The translations under genes were made by a program, and so were the position numbers. The notes beneath the pieces are model-generated. The model saw only the letters and a program-made list of their open reading frames with translations. It ran no database searches and was not told where the DNA came from. This document shows positions 34,429 through 45,241 of a stretch of DNA of 64,000 bases, piece after piece. Numbering within the stretch: the first letter of the stretch is position 1; the number at the start of each line of letters is the position of its first letter. Source of the DNA: Betaproteobacteria bacterium GR16-43 (GTDB lineage Bacteria > Pseudomonadota > Gammaproteobacteria > Burkholderiales > Usitatibacteraceae); assembly GCA_001953215.1 (NCBI GenBank), contig CP019169.1, positions 4,526,001-4,590,000 on the forward strand, read 5' to 3'.

Positions 34429-36069
34429 TCAGCGCGCCGGCGCGGGCAGCGGCAGCGGTTTGCCTTCGGAAGACCCCGGCACGGCGATGCCCAGCATGCG
34501 CGAGAGCGTCGGCGCGATGTCCACCACTTCGACGCGCGTATCGACGCGACCGGCGCCGACCCACTTCGGACCGTAGAAGACGATCGGCACTTGCGTGTCG
34601 TACGCGTAGGGCGAGCCGTGCGTGGTGGCGTTCGAGGTGGTCATCATCCAGTAGGGCTTGAGCGAATACTGCACGTCGCCCGAACGTTCCCGATCCCACG
34701 TCTTCGTGATCGCGTCGAAGAACGCCGAGCCCTTGCGGCTCCCGCTCTCCAACTCGGCGCGCGTGTAGGCGACCGCGATGCCGGGTTCCTTCAGCAATTC
34801 CGTACGGACCGCCTCGGCCACGGTGTTGAAGTCGAGCTTCTTCTCGGCGAGCAGCGGCTTGTTCAGGATCGCCCCCTGTGCCGAGAGCGAGAGAACGTAC
34901 TTGCCCTCGCCGTACTGCTTGCCCAACGCGTCGCTCACGTTCTTGATCGCGCCGCTGCCGCTCTGCTTGCCCGCGGGGCGCCCCAGCTCGAGGCTGCGCT
35001 CCGGCGCGGGCATGAAGCCATGGTCGGCGGTGAGGACGAGCACGTAGTTGTCCTTGCCGATCATCCGGTCCAAGTCCTGGAAAAACACCTGGAAGAGCCG
35101 GTCGACCTGCAGGATGTGGTCATGCGAGAGCCGCGACTCCGCGCTGTACGCGTGGTTCACGTAGTCGTGGCTGGAGAGGCTGATCGACAGGATGTCGGGA
35201 CTGTCGTCCTGTCCGAGCGATTCTCCCGCGATCGCCGCGCGCGCGAAATCGAGCGTGAGTTCATCGGCGAAAGGGCTGGGCAGCAGCGCGGCATAGAACG
35301 GCGCGCCGGGTTTTTCCATGCCGACGCTGATCGTCTTGGGCAGCGATCCGCCCTTCGTGTACCACTTCTGGTTGTCGGGCAGCGACTTCGAATACTCGGA
35401 ATCGGCCAGCAGCGGCTTCCATTCACGTCCGAAATACTTGTCCGCGGGCTTGGCCGCGTTGAACGCATTCACCCAGGCCGGATGCTCCTTCATGTAGAAC
35501 GTGGTCGAGGCGAACTCGCCGGATTGCGACATGTACATGTACGAAGTGCCGGTCTTGCCGCCCGGAAGGATCGCCCCGCGATCCTTGCCCGACATGGCGA
35601 TCACCTTCGATCGCGGGTTCGTGCGCTTCAGCACGTCGCCCACGGTCTCGGCCTTCAGGTTCTTCGGGCTCGTGCCGTCCAGCTTCTTCGTGGCGTTGCC
35701 GATGTACGTCGCGCTCGTGTCCCCCGTGCAATAGACCTCCTCGCCCGTCTGGATGTCGCGCCAGTCGTTGCCGATGATCCCCGTGCGGTGCGGGTAGGCG
35801 CCGGTGAGCATGGTCGCGTGCCCGGCGGCGGTCACGGTGAAGGCGTGGCCATAGTGCGCGTCCGAGAACCACGCGCCGCGGTCCAGGAAGCGGCGGAAAC
35901 CATCCGGCACGAGCTGGTCGCGGTAATCGACCAACTGGCGATACGGAAAGCCGTCGATGACCATGAAGACGACGAGCTTCGGTTTCGGGGCCGGCTCGGG
36001 GACGGTGGCGCATCCGGCGAACAGGAGGAGTGCGGCGAGGGTCGCGAGGATCTTTTTCATGTCGTCCAT
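34429..36069 (-). CDS. Alkaline phosphatase/nucleotide pyrophosphatase family lipoprotein
   Basis: The 546-residue protein has a lipoprotein signal (LLLFAGC, lipid on the cysteine) and an alkaline-phosphatase-superfamily fold. FMVIDGFPYRQL gives the first zinc aspartate, FTVTAAGHATMLTG carries the nucleophilic threonine, and LSSHDYVNH, TADHGFM and the late TTHGSPYAYD supply the other metal ligands. The threonine nucleophile and length match PafA-like phosphomonoesterases. It should act at the periplasmic face of a membrane. The ATG at 36069 was kept; an ATG at 36060 is possible. The dehydrogenase gene follows closely. Confidence 0.88.
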   Translation of the reverse strand: MDDMKKILATLAALLLFAGCATVPEPAPKPKLVVFMVIDGFPYRQLVDYRDQLVPDGFRRFLDRGAWFSDAHYGHAFTVTAAGHATMLTGAYPHRTGIIGNDWRDIQTGEEVYCTGDTSATYIGNATKKLDGTSPKNLKAETVGDVLKRTNPRSKVIAMSGKDRGAILPGGKTGTSYMYMSQSGEFASTTFYMKEHPAWVNAFNAAKPADKYFGREWKPLLADSEYSKSLPDNQKWYTKGGSLPKTISVGMEKPGAPFYAALLPSPFADELTLDFARAAIAGESLGQDDSPDILSISLSSHDYVNHAYSAESRLSHDHILQVDRLFQVFFQDLDRMIGKDNYVLVLTADHGFMPAPERSLELGRPAGKQSGSGAIKNVSDALGKQYGEGKYVLSLSAQGAILNKPLLAEKKLDFNTVAEAVRTELLKEPGIAVAYTRAELESGSRKGSAFFDAITKTWDRERSGDVQYSLKPYWMMTTSNATTHGSPYAYDTQVPIVFYGPKWVGAGRVDTRVEVVDIAPTLSRMLGIAVPGSSEGKPLPLPAPAR

Positions 36070-36098
36070 ATTACGGCTTCATGCGTTATTTTGGGGCC

Positions 36099-36617
36099 AT
36101 GCCATTCGCCTTCTACGACCGCCTCTCCCCCGCGCGCAAACGCGTCTACCGGAAGAGCGCGGCCATCCTGCGCATCGAGGTGCCGGATCCCGAAGGCCTG
36201 GTCCCGGCGGCCACCGCCATCGAGGCGGCGCTCGCCGCCGGGGACCGCGCCACCCTCCAGAAAGCCTGCCAGGCCCTGGTCGACGGGCTGAACGCCCGCC
36301 TCGCCACGCCGCCGGTCCAGGTGCGCGTGCTGGCCCGCCGCCCGAGCAACGACTACGGCGAACTGCACGGCCTGTATGAACCGAAGGAGCTGGACGAATA
36401 CGCACGCGGCGAGAAAGCCGTCATCACCGTCTGGATGCGCACCGCCCACAAGGAACAGATCGTGAAGTTCCGCACGTTCCTGCGCACGCTCGTGCACGAA
36501 GCCGTCCATCACTTCGACTACGAGCTCTACAAGCTCGTCGAGACTTTCCACACGGAAGGCTTCTACGCCCGCGAATCGGCGCTCATGAAGCAACTGCTCG
36601 GGGAGCCCCCCGAGTAA
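36099..36617 (+). CDS. Small HExxH-containing protein, putative metallopeptidase-like
   Basis: The 172-residue cytoplasmic protein contains LVHEAVHHFDYELYK, an HExxHH zinc-peptidase-type motif near residue 133, after mixed helical text. A downstream glutamate that could be the third ligand is present (FHTEGFYARESAL). I do not recognise a named family. The ATG at 36099 was chosen; an upstream ATG at 36081 would add six residues. It is divergent from the phosphatase lipoprotein gene, with 29 bases between starts. Confidence 0.65.
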   Translation: MPFAFYDRLSPARKRVYRKSAAILRIEVPDPEGLVPAATAIEAALAAGDRATLQKACQALVDGLNARLATPPVQVRVLARRPSNDYGELHGLYEPKELDEYARGEKAVITVWMRTAHKEQIVKFRTFLRTLVHEAVHHFDYELYKLVETFHTEGFYARESALMKQLLGEPPE

Positions 36618-36623
36618 GCGTGC

Positions 36624-37067
36624 TCAGCCCTCGCGCGGCCGCGCCCACCGGTTGATCACCATCCACAGCGTCCACGCGCCCGCCGTGACCGGCCACACGC
36701 CGAAGATCAACCCGATCATCAGGGTCATCTCCACATCGCCGCCGTGCCAATGCCGGTAGTTCCAGGGTGCCGCGCCCAGGGCGATGAGCAGGCCCGCGAT
36801 CGCCACCGCCAGCGCGAGGGCGACGAGGGCGGCCAGCATCGAGCGCGACCGCGAAGCCATGCCCATCGCGATCAGCGGCGGGCCGGCGTAGAACACGAAG
36901 ATCAGCGGCGCCGCGAGCACGTTGGCCATCACCGTTCCGCTGGCACCTCCCTGCCCGACCCTGTGGAGGGCCATCATCACCACGGCGGCCACCACCGTGG
37001 CCATGCACGCCAGCGCGAGCGTCGCGGTGACGATCCGCACCGGCAACGCCCAGCTGTGGTCGGCCAT
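36624..37067 (-). CDS. Integral membrane protein of unknown function
   Basis: The 147-residue protein has four hydrophobic helices (ATLALACMATVVAAVVMMAL, ANVLAAPLIFVFYAGPPLIAMG, LAALVALALAVAIAGLLIAL, LMIGLIFGVWPVTAGAWTLWMV). A loop carries the NYRHWHGGD motif. No family is recognised. It follows the penicillin acylase gene by nine bases on the same strand and is probably cotranscribed. Confidence 0.6.
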   Translation of the reverse strand: MADHSWALPVRIVTATLALACMATVVAAVVMMALHRVGQGGASGTVMANVLAAPLIFVFYAGPPLIAMGMASRSRSMLAALVALALAVAIAGLLIALGAAPWNYRHWHGGDVEMTLMIGLIFGVWPVTAGAWTLWMVINRWARPREG

Positions 37068-37076
37068 CGGAATCTC

Positions 37077-39455
37077 CTAAGGCAGGAGCTGCAACACCCG
37101 CGCGCCCTCGATCGCCTCACGCTTCGTGGGGATGGTGATGTAGTCCACGCGCGCCCAGCGTTCCGCGAAGCTCGAATACCAGGGCGAGGCGATATGCCCC
37201 GATTGGCCGGTCGATTGCATGAACACCGATTTCTCCAGGTCCGAGAAGTCGTAGACCATGCGCAGGCTCGCCGCGTGGCGATTGGAGAACGGCGCGGCTT
37301 CGTCGCGAATCGTGGTGGAGCCCACGTTCACCGTGGTTCCATCGCCCGCGGTCTCGGGCTCGATGTTGAAGAACCTTCCGATCACCGGTGTAAATCCCAG
37401 CGGCCGGTGCTGGCCGGCGGCGAAGTGCGCGCGGCCCCAACGCCAGTTCGACTCGGCGCCGTAGCGTTTCTCGAGATCCACGGCCGCGAGATCGAAGGCC
37501 TTGGCCGCGAGCTCCTCGCAGGTCTCGGGTTCGTTCGAAGTCACGTTGTCGCACCACGCCGCGTAGGGCGCCTCGCCGCGCATCACGCCGATCATGAACG
37601 CCGAGCGCGTCTCCCACGCTTCGGCGAAGAGCGTCGGCCCCAGCTCGTCGGCATAGACCAGCCGCGTGAGCTCGCGATACCACGCGCTGAAGACGAGGGG
37701 CGCCGCTTCACCGATGGCCATGTGCCCCTTCCAGCCGGCGAGGATGGTCTTGGTGCGCTTGCCCGCTTCGGTCACCGGTTCGGCCGCCGCGATCATCGGC
37801 AGCGCCTCGACCGCGAGGCGCGAGAGGTCATCGGCCTGCAGCGCCCGCATGGTGAGCATCGAATGGCGCGGGCGCTCGGCCAGCAGGGCTTCGATGCGCT
37901 CGGCGCGATACGGCGGGAACCAGTCGTTCGTCATGAACGGGCGGTAGCCCGGCGGCGTGATGCGGTGGTTGGCCGTCACGATCTGTCCCGTGCGCGGGTT
38001 CACGGCCTGCGGCATTTCCTCGAAGGGAACGAAGCCCTGCCAATCGTACTTCGCGATCCAGCCCGGCACCGGCACGCGGCCCTGCGCTTCGTTCTCGGGG
38101 CTGCGCTTCGGCACGAGCGCCGGCGCGATCATCCCGATGGTGCCCTCGACGTCCGCGTACACGAGCGTCTGCTGGGGCGCATGGAAATCCCGCGCGGCGC
38201 TCACGAGTCCGGCCGCGTTCTTCGCGCGGTTCAACGCGAAGCCGCCGCGGGCCGTCGCGTTGTCGTCGGTGAGCGCGGCCCACGCGAGCGCGATCACGTG
38301 GCCTTTCGGCGCGGCGCCCGCGGCACTCTTCACGACATCGGAAATCACCGGCCCGTGGCGCGTCGAACGGACCTTGATGCGCCGCTCGTCCGAACCCACG
38401 CGGATCGCTTCCTCGCGCACCGTGAATGCTTCCGTGCCGTCGGGCGTGACGTAGCGCGCAGGGTTGCCGGGCGCCAGGCGCTCGACGAAGAGGTCCTGCG
38501 TATCGCCGCCGGTCGTGGTCATGGTCCACGCGATGCGGTCGTTGCGGCCGAGCACGACGAACGGCACGCCGGGCAGCGTGCCGCCGACGACATTGCCCTC
38601 CGGCGTGGAGACGTGCGCGAGATACCAGAGCGAAGGCGCCTGCAGGCCGAGGTGCGGATCGTTGGCGAGCAGCGGCTTGCCGCTCTCGGTGTGCGATCCG
38701 TCGAGCACCCAGTTGTTGGACCCGATCGCCTCTTCGGCGCCCGGGAAGGCCGCGAGCAGCGGGCCCGCGACGGGCTCCACGTTGCGATAGAGCTCGCCGA
38801 AGTCCGGCAACGGCTGCACGGCATCGCCCGGATACGGAGGCAGGAGCTCGCCGGTGCGAAGCGTGCCCAGCTTCGCGGCGTAGCGAAGGCGCGCGAGCTC
38901 CGTGCGCCAGTTGCTGGAGAGATCCCACGCCATCACCAGCAGCCAGCCGATCGTGTCGTCCGGCTTCCACGGCTCGGCCTTCAACCCAAAGACGGCGTAC
39001 TCGGGCGGCAGCGGCGGATCGGAGCCGATGTACGCATTCACGCCATCGGCATACGCCTGGAGCGAAAGGCGCGTGTTGGCGTCGAGCTTCTCCACGATGC
39101 GATGCGAGAGGTTCGCGATCCCCAGCGTGCGCATCAGCTTGTCGTTGTCGTACGAGCGCTCGCCGAGGAATTCCGAGAGCCGCCCCGAGGCCACGCGGCG
39201 CTGGAACTCCATCTGCCAGAGGCGATCCTGCGCGTGGACGTAACCCATCGCGAACCAGCCGTCGCGCTCGCTCTTCGCGTAGATGTGCGGCACGCCTTCG
39301 CGGTCGCGCACGACATCGACGGTCGCGGAAATGGCGCCCACCTTCACCTCGCCTTCGACGCGCGGCAGCGAACGCTGCAGCCAGAACCAGGCGCCCGCGG
39401 CGGCCAGCACGACGACGATGAACAGGACCAGCAGGCCGCGGAGGACGAATCGCAT
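37077..39455 (-). CDS. Penicillin acylase family protein (Ntn-hydrolase)
   Basis: This 792-residue protein is anchored or exported by an N-terminal hydrophobic segment (LLVLFIVVVLAAAGAWFWL). The small subunit region contains DREGVPHIYA and GYVHAQDRLWQME. Autocleavage would expose Ser246 in AIGSNNWV as the N-terminal nucleophile, and NDPHLGLQAPSLWY follows. Family members hydrolyse amide bonds of beta-lactams, acyl-homoserine lactones or other N-acyl compounds. The substrate cannot be told from sequence. It lies five bases below the J-domain-like gene. Confidence 0.92.
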   Translation of the reverse strand: MRFVLRGLLVLFIVVVLAAAGAWFWLQRSLPRVEGEVKVGAISATVDVVRDREGVPHIYAKSERDGWFAMGYVHAQDRLWQMEFQRRVASGRLSEFLGERSYDNDKLMRTLGIANLSHRIVEKLDANTRLSLQAYADGVNAYIGSDPPLPPEYAVFGLKAEPWKPDDTIGWLLVMAWDLSSNWRTELARLRYAAKLGTLRTGELLPPYPGDAVQPLPDFGELYRNVEPVAGPLLAAFPGAEEAIGSNNWVLDGSHTESGKPLLANDPHLGLQAPSLWYLAHVSTPEGNVVGGTLPGVPFVVLGRNDRIAWTMTTTGGDTQDLFVERLAPGNPARYVTPDGTEAFTVREEAIRVGSDERRIKVRSTRHGPVISDVVKSAAGAAPKGHVIALAWAALTDDNATARGGFALNRAKNAAGLVSAARDFHAPQQTLVYADVEGTIGMIAPALVPKRSPENEAQGRVPVPGWIAKYDWQGFVPFEEMPQAVNPRTGQIVTANHRITPPGYRPFMTNDWFPPYRAERIEALLAERPRHSMLTMRALQADDLSRLAVEALPMIAAAEPVTEAGKRTKTILAGWKGHMAIGEAAPLVFSAWYRELTRLVYADELGPTLFAEAWETRSAFMIGVMRGEAPYAAWCDNVTSNEPETCEELAAKAFDLAAVDLEKRYGAESNWRWGRAHFAAGQHRPLGFTPVIGRFFNIEPETAGDGTTVNVGSTTIRDEAAPFSNRHAASLRMVYDFSDLEKSVFMQSTGQSGHIASPWYSSFAERWARVDYITIPTKREAIEGARVLQLLP

Positions 39456-39460
39456 GGAGT

Positions 39461-40047
39461 CTATTTCGAGGGCGCCGTTTCGGGCGGAGGCGGTTTCGGG
39501 GTCTGCGCGCCGCGCGCTTTCGCGAAGGAGCTGCGATTGTCGACGACGCCGTCCTTCGCCGGGGCCTTCGTCGCGCTCCGCGAGCCCGACGTCATCATCC
39601 AGAGCCCGGCGAGGGCGAAGACCAGCAGCCCTGCGGCCACCGCAGCGTAGGTCTTGATGCGCGAGGGTGCGTGCGCTTCCTCGACGACGAAGACGAGGTC
39701 CATCTCATCCGGCAAGGCGACCTTTGCCGTGGAGGGCGCGACAGCGGGTTTGGCGACGGGCGCGGCAGCAGGCACCGCGGCAGGCGAGGCAACGGGCGCG
39801 CCCCCCGGCGCGGCAACGGGTGCCGCAGGCACCGGCTTCGGGGCCACCGCCGCCAGCTTCGCGTCGTAGGCGGCGCGGCGCTTCTCGTCGCCGAGCACCG
39901 ACCAAGCCTCGCGCAACGCATAGGCCTGGGCCTCCGCGTCCGGCGCACCCGATTCCTGCAATTTCTGGAGCCGCCTCTTGATGGCCATGCCGATCACGGC
40001 CGATGGCGCGGCGGGTGGAACGCCGGCCACCTCGTAGAGGGACTTCT

Positions 40048-40051
<4 letters not shown>
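39461..40051 (-). CDS. Degenerate J-domain-like membrane protein with Pro/Ala-rich linker
   Basis: The 196-residue protein opens like a DnaJ domain (SLYEVAGVPPAAPSAVIGMAIKRRLQKL, then LREAWSVLGDEKRRAAYDAKL). It lacks the HPD tripeptide that DnaJ needs to stimulate DnaK. A Pro/Ala/Val-rich stretch follows (about 70-110), then one membrane helix (YAAVAAGLLVFALAGLWMM) and a Lys/Pro-rich tail. It is coupled to the GspE-type ATPase gene by a four-base overlap, which suggests a scaffold role in the same assembly rather than chaperone activity. Confidence 0.75.
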
Positions 40052-41850
<1,799 letters not shown>

Positions 41851-41857
41851 GACCGGG

Positions 41858-41887
41858 ATTATAGGAGCTATGCCTCGGACGGGTCGA
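41858..41887 (-). promoter_or_regulatory. Candidate promoter of the GspE-type gene, close to its ATG
   Basis: On the minus strand TATAAT (41863-41858) follows TCGACC (41887-41882) at an 18-base spacing. The start of transcription would fall at or next to the ATG at 41850. The 13-mer CCTATAATCCCGG here recurs before the dctP gene at 45.15 kb. Confidence 0.4.
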
Positions 41888-42239
41888 AATCCAGCTCGAC
41901 CCGGGCCCCCATCGGGTCATGGAAGAAGACCTGCCAGAGGCGGGTGCCGACCTGCTGGCTCAGCTTGTACGGGATGCCCCTCGCCTCGAGCCGTGCAATC
42001 GCGCCCTTGAGGTCGGTGGCCGTGAAGGCCATGTGGTCGATGACCCCGGCGCGCGTCTCGGGCAAGCGGGCTTTCGAGACGTGCAGGATGGCCCGCCCGC
42101 CCGCATACAGCCAGGCGCCCTCGAAGGAAAGCGGCGGGCGTTCCCCGTCGGTCAGGCCGACCACCTCCACGTAGAAGCGGCGCGTGGCCTCGACGTCGTC
42201 GGTCAGCACGTTGAAATGGTTCATGCCCTCGATGCCCAT
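41868..42239 (-). CDS. VOC-superfamily (glyoxalase-like) protein
   Basis: The 123-residue protein is a complete vicinal-oxygen-chelate domain with two beta-alpha-beta-beta-beta units (GMNHFNVLTDDVEATRRFYVEVVGL, then VIDHMAFTATDL). Likely metal ligands are His in MNHFN, His in IDHMAF and Glu in RVELDFDP. Members include dioxygenases, glyoxalases and resistance proteins; the reaction is unknown. GGAGG precedes the ATG at 42239. It lies 54 bases below the dctM stop on the same strand. Confidence 0.85.
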   Translation of the reverse strand: MGIEGMNHFNVLTDDVEATRRFYVEVVGLTDGERPPLSFEGAWLYAGGRAILHVSKARLPETRAGVIDHMAFTATDLKGAIARLEARGIPYKLSQQVGTRLWQVFFHDPMGARVELDFDPSEA

Positions 42240-42292
42240 GGCGCCTCCTCGCAAGCCAACCGCAATTGTGCAACGCCCGGGGCGCTTGCGGG

Positions 42293-43611
42293 TTACTTCA
42301 GCAGTTCCGGGGCGATGAGCCTGGGCAGGATCAGCGGGATCTCGGGCCACACGATGATCGCCGCGAGCATCAGCAGCATCGGCACGAGCATGATCAGCGT
42401 GTCCTTCAACGCGAACCGGATCGGCACCTTCGCCACCGAGCACGCGATCATCAGGCACAGGCCGTAAGGCGGCGTCACGAGGCCGAACGCGAGCGACACG
42501 ATGCCGATGATCGCGAAGTGGATCGGGTGCATGCCCACCGAGTTCGCCAGCGGCTGCAGGATCGTCCCGAAGATGATGATGGCCGGGATCGCATCGAGGA
42601 AGCAGCCCACCACCAGGAACACGAAGGCGATGAAGAAACCGGCCTGCGTGATGCCCATGCCCCACGTCGAGACGTTTTCCAGCAACGCCCTGGGGATCTG
42701 GTAGTAGGCGAGCAGCCATCCGAACGCCGAAGCCGTGCCGACGCAGAAGAGCGCGATCGAGGAGAGCTTCCCGGTTTCCACGAACGAGTCGTAGAGCTTC
42801 TTCCGGTCGAGCTCGCGGTAGATGAAGACCGAAAGCACGATCGTGTAGAGCACCGCCACGCACGCCGATTCGGTCGGCGTGAACCAGCCGAGCAGCACGC
42901 CGCCCACGATGATGAAGGCGGTCATCAGCGCGGGCAGCGAGATCCACGCCGAGTAGAAGAACTCCTTCAGCGTCGCGCGCGGGTATACCGGGTACTTGTA
43001 GATCTTCGCGTAGACGTGGACCGTCGCCATCTGCGCGAGGGCGATGAGGATCCCCGGGAGGAATCCCGCGAGGTACATCGCTCCGATGGAGGTGGAGATC
43101 ACTCCGCCCCAGACGATCATGAGGATCGACGGCGGGATGATCACCGCGAGCACGGCCGAGACCGCCGTGATCGCGATCGAGAACGAGAGCCCGTAGCCTT
43201 CCTTCACCTGCGCGTCGATGAACACCTTGCTCTGGCTGGCCGCGTCCGCGGTGGACGAACCCGAGATGCCCGCGAAGAAGACCGACAGGACCACGTTGAT
43301 CTGGGCCAGCGCCCCGGGGAAATTGCCGACCATCGCGCGCGACAGGCGCACAGCCGGTCGGTGACGCCGCCGCAGTTCATCAGGCTCGCGGTCAGGAGAT
43401 AGAACGGGACGGCGAGCAGGATGAACGAGTTGTAGGCCTTGAACGTCTCGTTGAGCAGCATCATCGGCGAGAGCCGCGGCTCGATCACCAGCATCGGCAG
43501 GCACGCGAGGCCGAGCGCGAACGCCACGGGAACCCGCAGCGCGAGAAGGAAGAAGAAGCCGCCGAAGAGGATGATCGCGGCGGCGCCCGGCGTGAGCGCG
43601 GCGGACATCAT
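42293..43611 (-). pseudogene. dctM: TRAP transporter large permease (dctM) with a frameshift
   Basis: The product would be a DctM-family 12-helix permease of about 440 residues. The first part (MMSAALTPGAAAIILFGG to MNCGGVTDRL) is read in one frame, and everything after (LSRAMVGNFPG to IAPELLK) is in another. At about 43350 the minus strand reads CTGTGCGCCTGTCG where an unbroken frame needs one more base; one extra G would restore DRLVRLSRAMVGNFPG. All later membrane segments are well preserved, so the lesion is recent or a sequencing error. The start overlaps the dctQ stop (ATGA). Confidence 0.85.
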
Positions 43612-44090
43612 CGGACGTCCCTCCCCGCAAGCACGCGGAAGCTCGCCACGAACGATTCCCCGAGGAACAGCAGCCAGGTCAGGCCCGCGACGGGCCAGGC
43701 GACGAAGATGAACGGCATCGGCAGCTCGGCCAGCTCCGAGGTCTGGTTCCAGCCGAAGCGCACGAACTCGATGCCCCACCCGATGAAGACGGATGCGAAC
43801 GCGAGCACGAAGAGGTCGGCCACGATCCGCAACGCCGCGCTGGGCCGGGGCGCCAGGTCGGGCACCACGTCCACGATGAAGTGCGTGCCCTCGCGCACGG
43901 CGACCATGGAGCCCAGCATGATCATCCAGATGAAGAGGAAGCGCGAAAGCTCCTCGGTCCAGATCCACGCGGGAATGAGCGCCGTGTAGCGCGAGACGAT
44001 CTGCAGCGTGACCGGGATGATGAGGATCGCCACCGTGGCCGCCATCAGCCGCGTGAGCAGCCTCTGGTAGCCGTCGAGGAAGCGCCGCAC
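43608..44090 (-). CDS. dctQ: TRAP transporter small permease
   Basis: The 160-residue protein has four membrane helices and the DctQ family signatures (RYTALIPAWIWTEELSRFLFIWMIMLGS, then REGTHFIVDVVPD). DctQ associates with DctM to form the membrane part of TRAP transporters driven by the sodium gradient. The start is the GTG at 44090, one base after the dctP stop, which makes the gene part of a dctP-dctQ-dctM operon; ATG starts further upstream would overlap dctP in a non-homologous stretch. Confidence 0.88.
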   Translation of the reverse strand: MRRFLDGYQRLLTRLMAATVAILIIPVTLQIVSRYTALIPAWIWTEELSRFLFIWMIMLGSMVAVREGTHFIVDVVPDLAPRPSAALRIVADLFVLAFASVFIGWGIEFVRFGWNQTSELAELPMPFIFVAWPVAGLTWLLFLGESFVASFRVLAGRDVR

Positions 44091-44091
44091 G

Positions 44092-45081
44092 CTACTGGAT
44101 CTTGTTGATGGCGTTGAAGATCGAGTCCGCCCCGATCTCCTTCGCATACGCCTCCATCACCGGGTCCGCGAGCTTCTTCATCTGCGCGCGATCGGTGAAC
44201 GCAATGCGTTTCAACTTGCCGGCCTTTTCCAGGGCGTCGAGCTTCGCGCCGTCCTCGGAAGACTCGACCTGGCGCCCGTAGGCACCCGCTTCCTTCCCGG
44301 CCTTCACGATCGCGGCCTGCAGGTCCGGCGGCAGGGTCTTGAACGTCTTGCCCGAGAAGCAGATCGGCCGGATGGTGATGGCGTGCTGCGTCATCGAGAG
44401 GTTGGGCGCGACCTCGAAGAACTTCATCGCCTCGACGCCCGCGGCCTCGTTCTCGCCCGCCGAGATCACGCCGTTCTGGATCCCGTTGTAGATCTCGTTG
44501 TAGGCGATCACGGTGGGCGACATGCCGATCGCGGAGAAGGTGCGGCTCCAGATCGGCGCGCCCTGCACGCGAACCTTGAGGTTCTTCATCTCGGCCAAGT
44601 TGCGCACGGGCTTGTTCACGAAGATGTTGCGCGTGCCGCCTCCGGCGTAGCCCACCAGCATCACCTCGGCCTTTTGCGCGATCTCGTCGGCGATGGGCTT
44701 CAGCAGGTCGGCGTCGAGCACCTTGTTCCAGTGGTCGAGGTCGCGGAAGAGGAACGGCGCGTCGATGAAGGGCGCGGCCTTCGAGAACGTGGACATGTGC
44801 GCGGGCGAGACGATGCCGTAGTCCACGGCCTTGCCCTGGTTCATGTACGCGAAGTAGTCCTTCTCCAGCCCCAGCTCGCTGTTCTTGTGGAGCACGAAGG
44901 CGATGGGCTTGCCGTAGTACTTCTTCACCAGTTCCTCGAATCGCACCAGTGCCTTGGTGAAGGCGTGGTCGTCTCCGAACTGCGAAGCGCCGTGCAAGGT
45001 GATGGTCTGTGCTGCGGCGGGGAACGCGGCGGCGGCGAAAGCCGCGGCGGCGAGGCTCGACAGGAAGCTCTTGCGATCCAT
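44092..45081 (-). CDS. dctP: TRAP transporter substrate-binding protein, DctP family
   Basis: This 329-residue periplasmic binding protein has a signal peptide ending AFPAAAQ. DctP hallmarks are GKAVDYGIVSPAHM, the FLFRDLDHWNKV segment, LKVRVQGAPI with the ligand arginine, and YNGIQNGVISAGENEA. It is the first gene of a complete but frameshifted TRAP operon. The sequence differs clearly from the other DctP-type protein at 14019-14990. The transported acid is unknown. A TATAAT lies 67 bases upstream. Confidence 0.9.
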   Translation of the reverse strand: MDRKSFLSSLAAAAFAAAAFPAAAQTITLHGASQFGDDHAFTKALVRFEELVKKYYGKPIAFVLHKNSELGLEKDYFAYMNQGKAVDYGIVSPAHMSTFSKAAPFIDAPFLFRDLDHWNKVLDADLLKPIADEIAQKAEVMLVGYAGGGTRNIFVNKPVRNLAEMKNLKVRVQGAPIWSRTFSAIGMSPTVIAYNEIYNGIQNGVISAGENEAAGVEAMKFFEVAPNLSMTQHAITIRPICFSGKTFKTLPPDLQAAIVKAGKEAGAYGRQVESSEDGAKLDALEKAGKLKRIAFTDRAQMKKLADPVMEAYAKEIGADSIFNAINKIQ

Positions 45082-45147
45082 GGCTGCTTATCCTCCTCCG
45101 GATTAGGCCAGCGGTACGCTTTCGGGACCTCTGCGGGTCTTGCCGGG

Positions 45148-45153
45148 ATTATA
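45148..45153 (-). promoter_or_regulatory. -10 box upstream of the dctPQM operon
   Basis: A perfect TATAAT occurs on the minus strand within CCTATAATCCCGG, a 13-mer shared with the GspE-type promoter. No good -35 box was found at 16-18 bases. The leader would be about 60 bases. Confidence 0.4.
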
Positions 45154-45241
45154 GGCCCGGTCGCAACGCCGCCTACCTTGCGTCCGCCTTGCCTTGCTTC
45201 ATACTGTCCCCATATCGAGAAGAACCGTCCCGGAGGACACC

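Noticed and set aside
36744-39650. 968-codon open frame on the plus strand
   Set aside because: It lies opposite the penicillin acylase gene and has His/Arg-rich composition typical of antisense frames in GC-rich DNA.
43612-43630. Upstream ATG at 43630 as the start of dctM in the second frame
   Set aside because: Its first 95 residues are Arg-rich and unlike DctM; the true N-terminus is in another frame from 43611, showing a frameshift.
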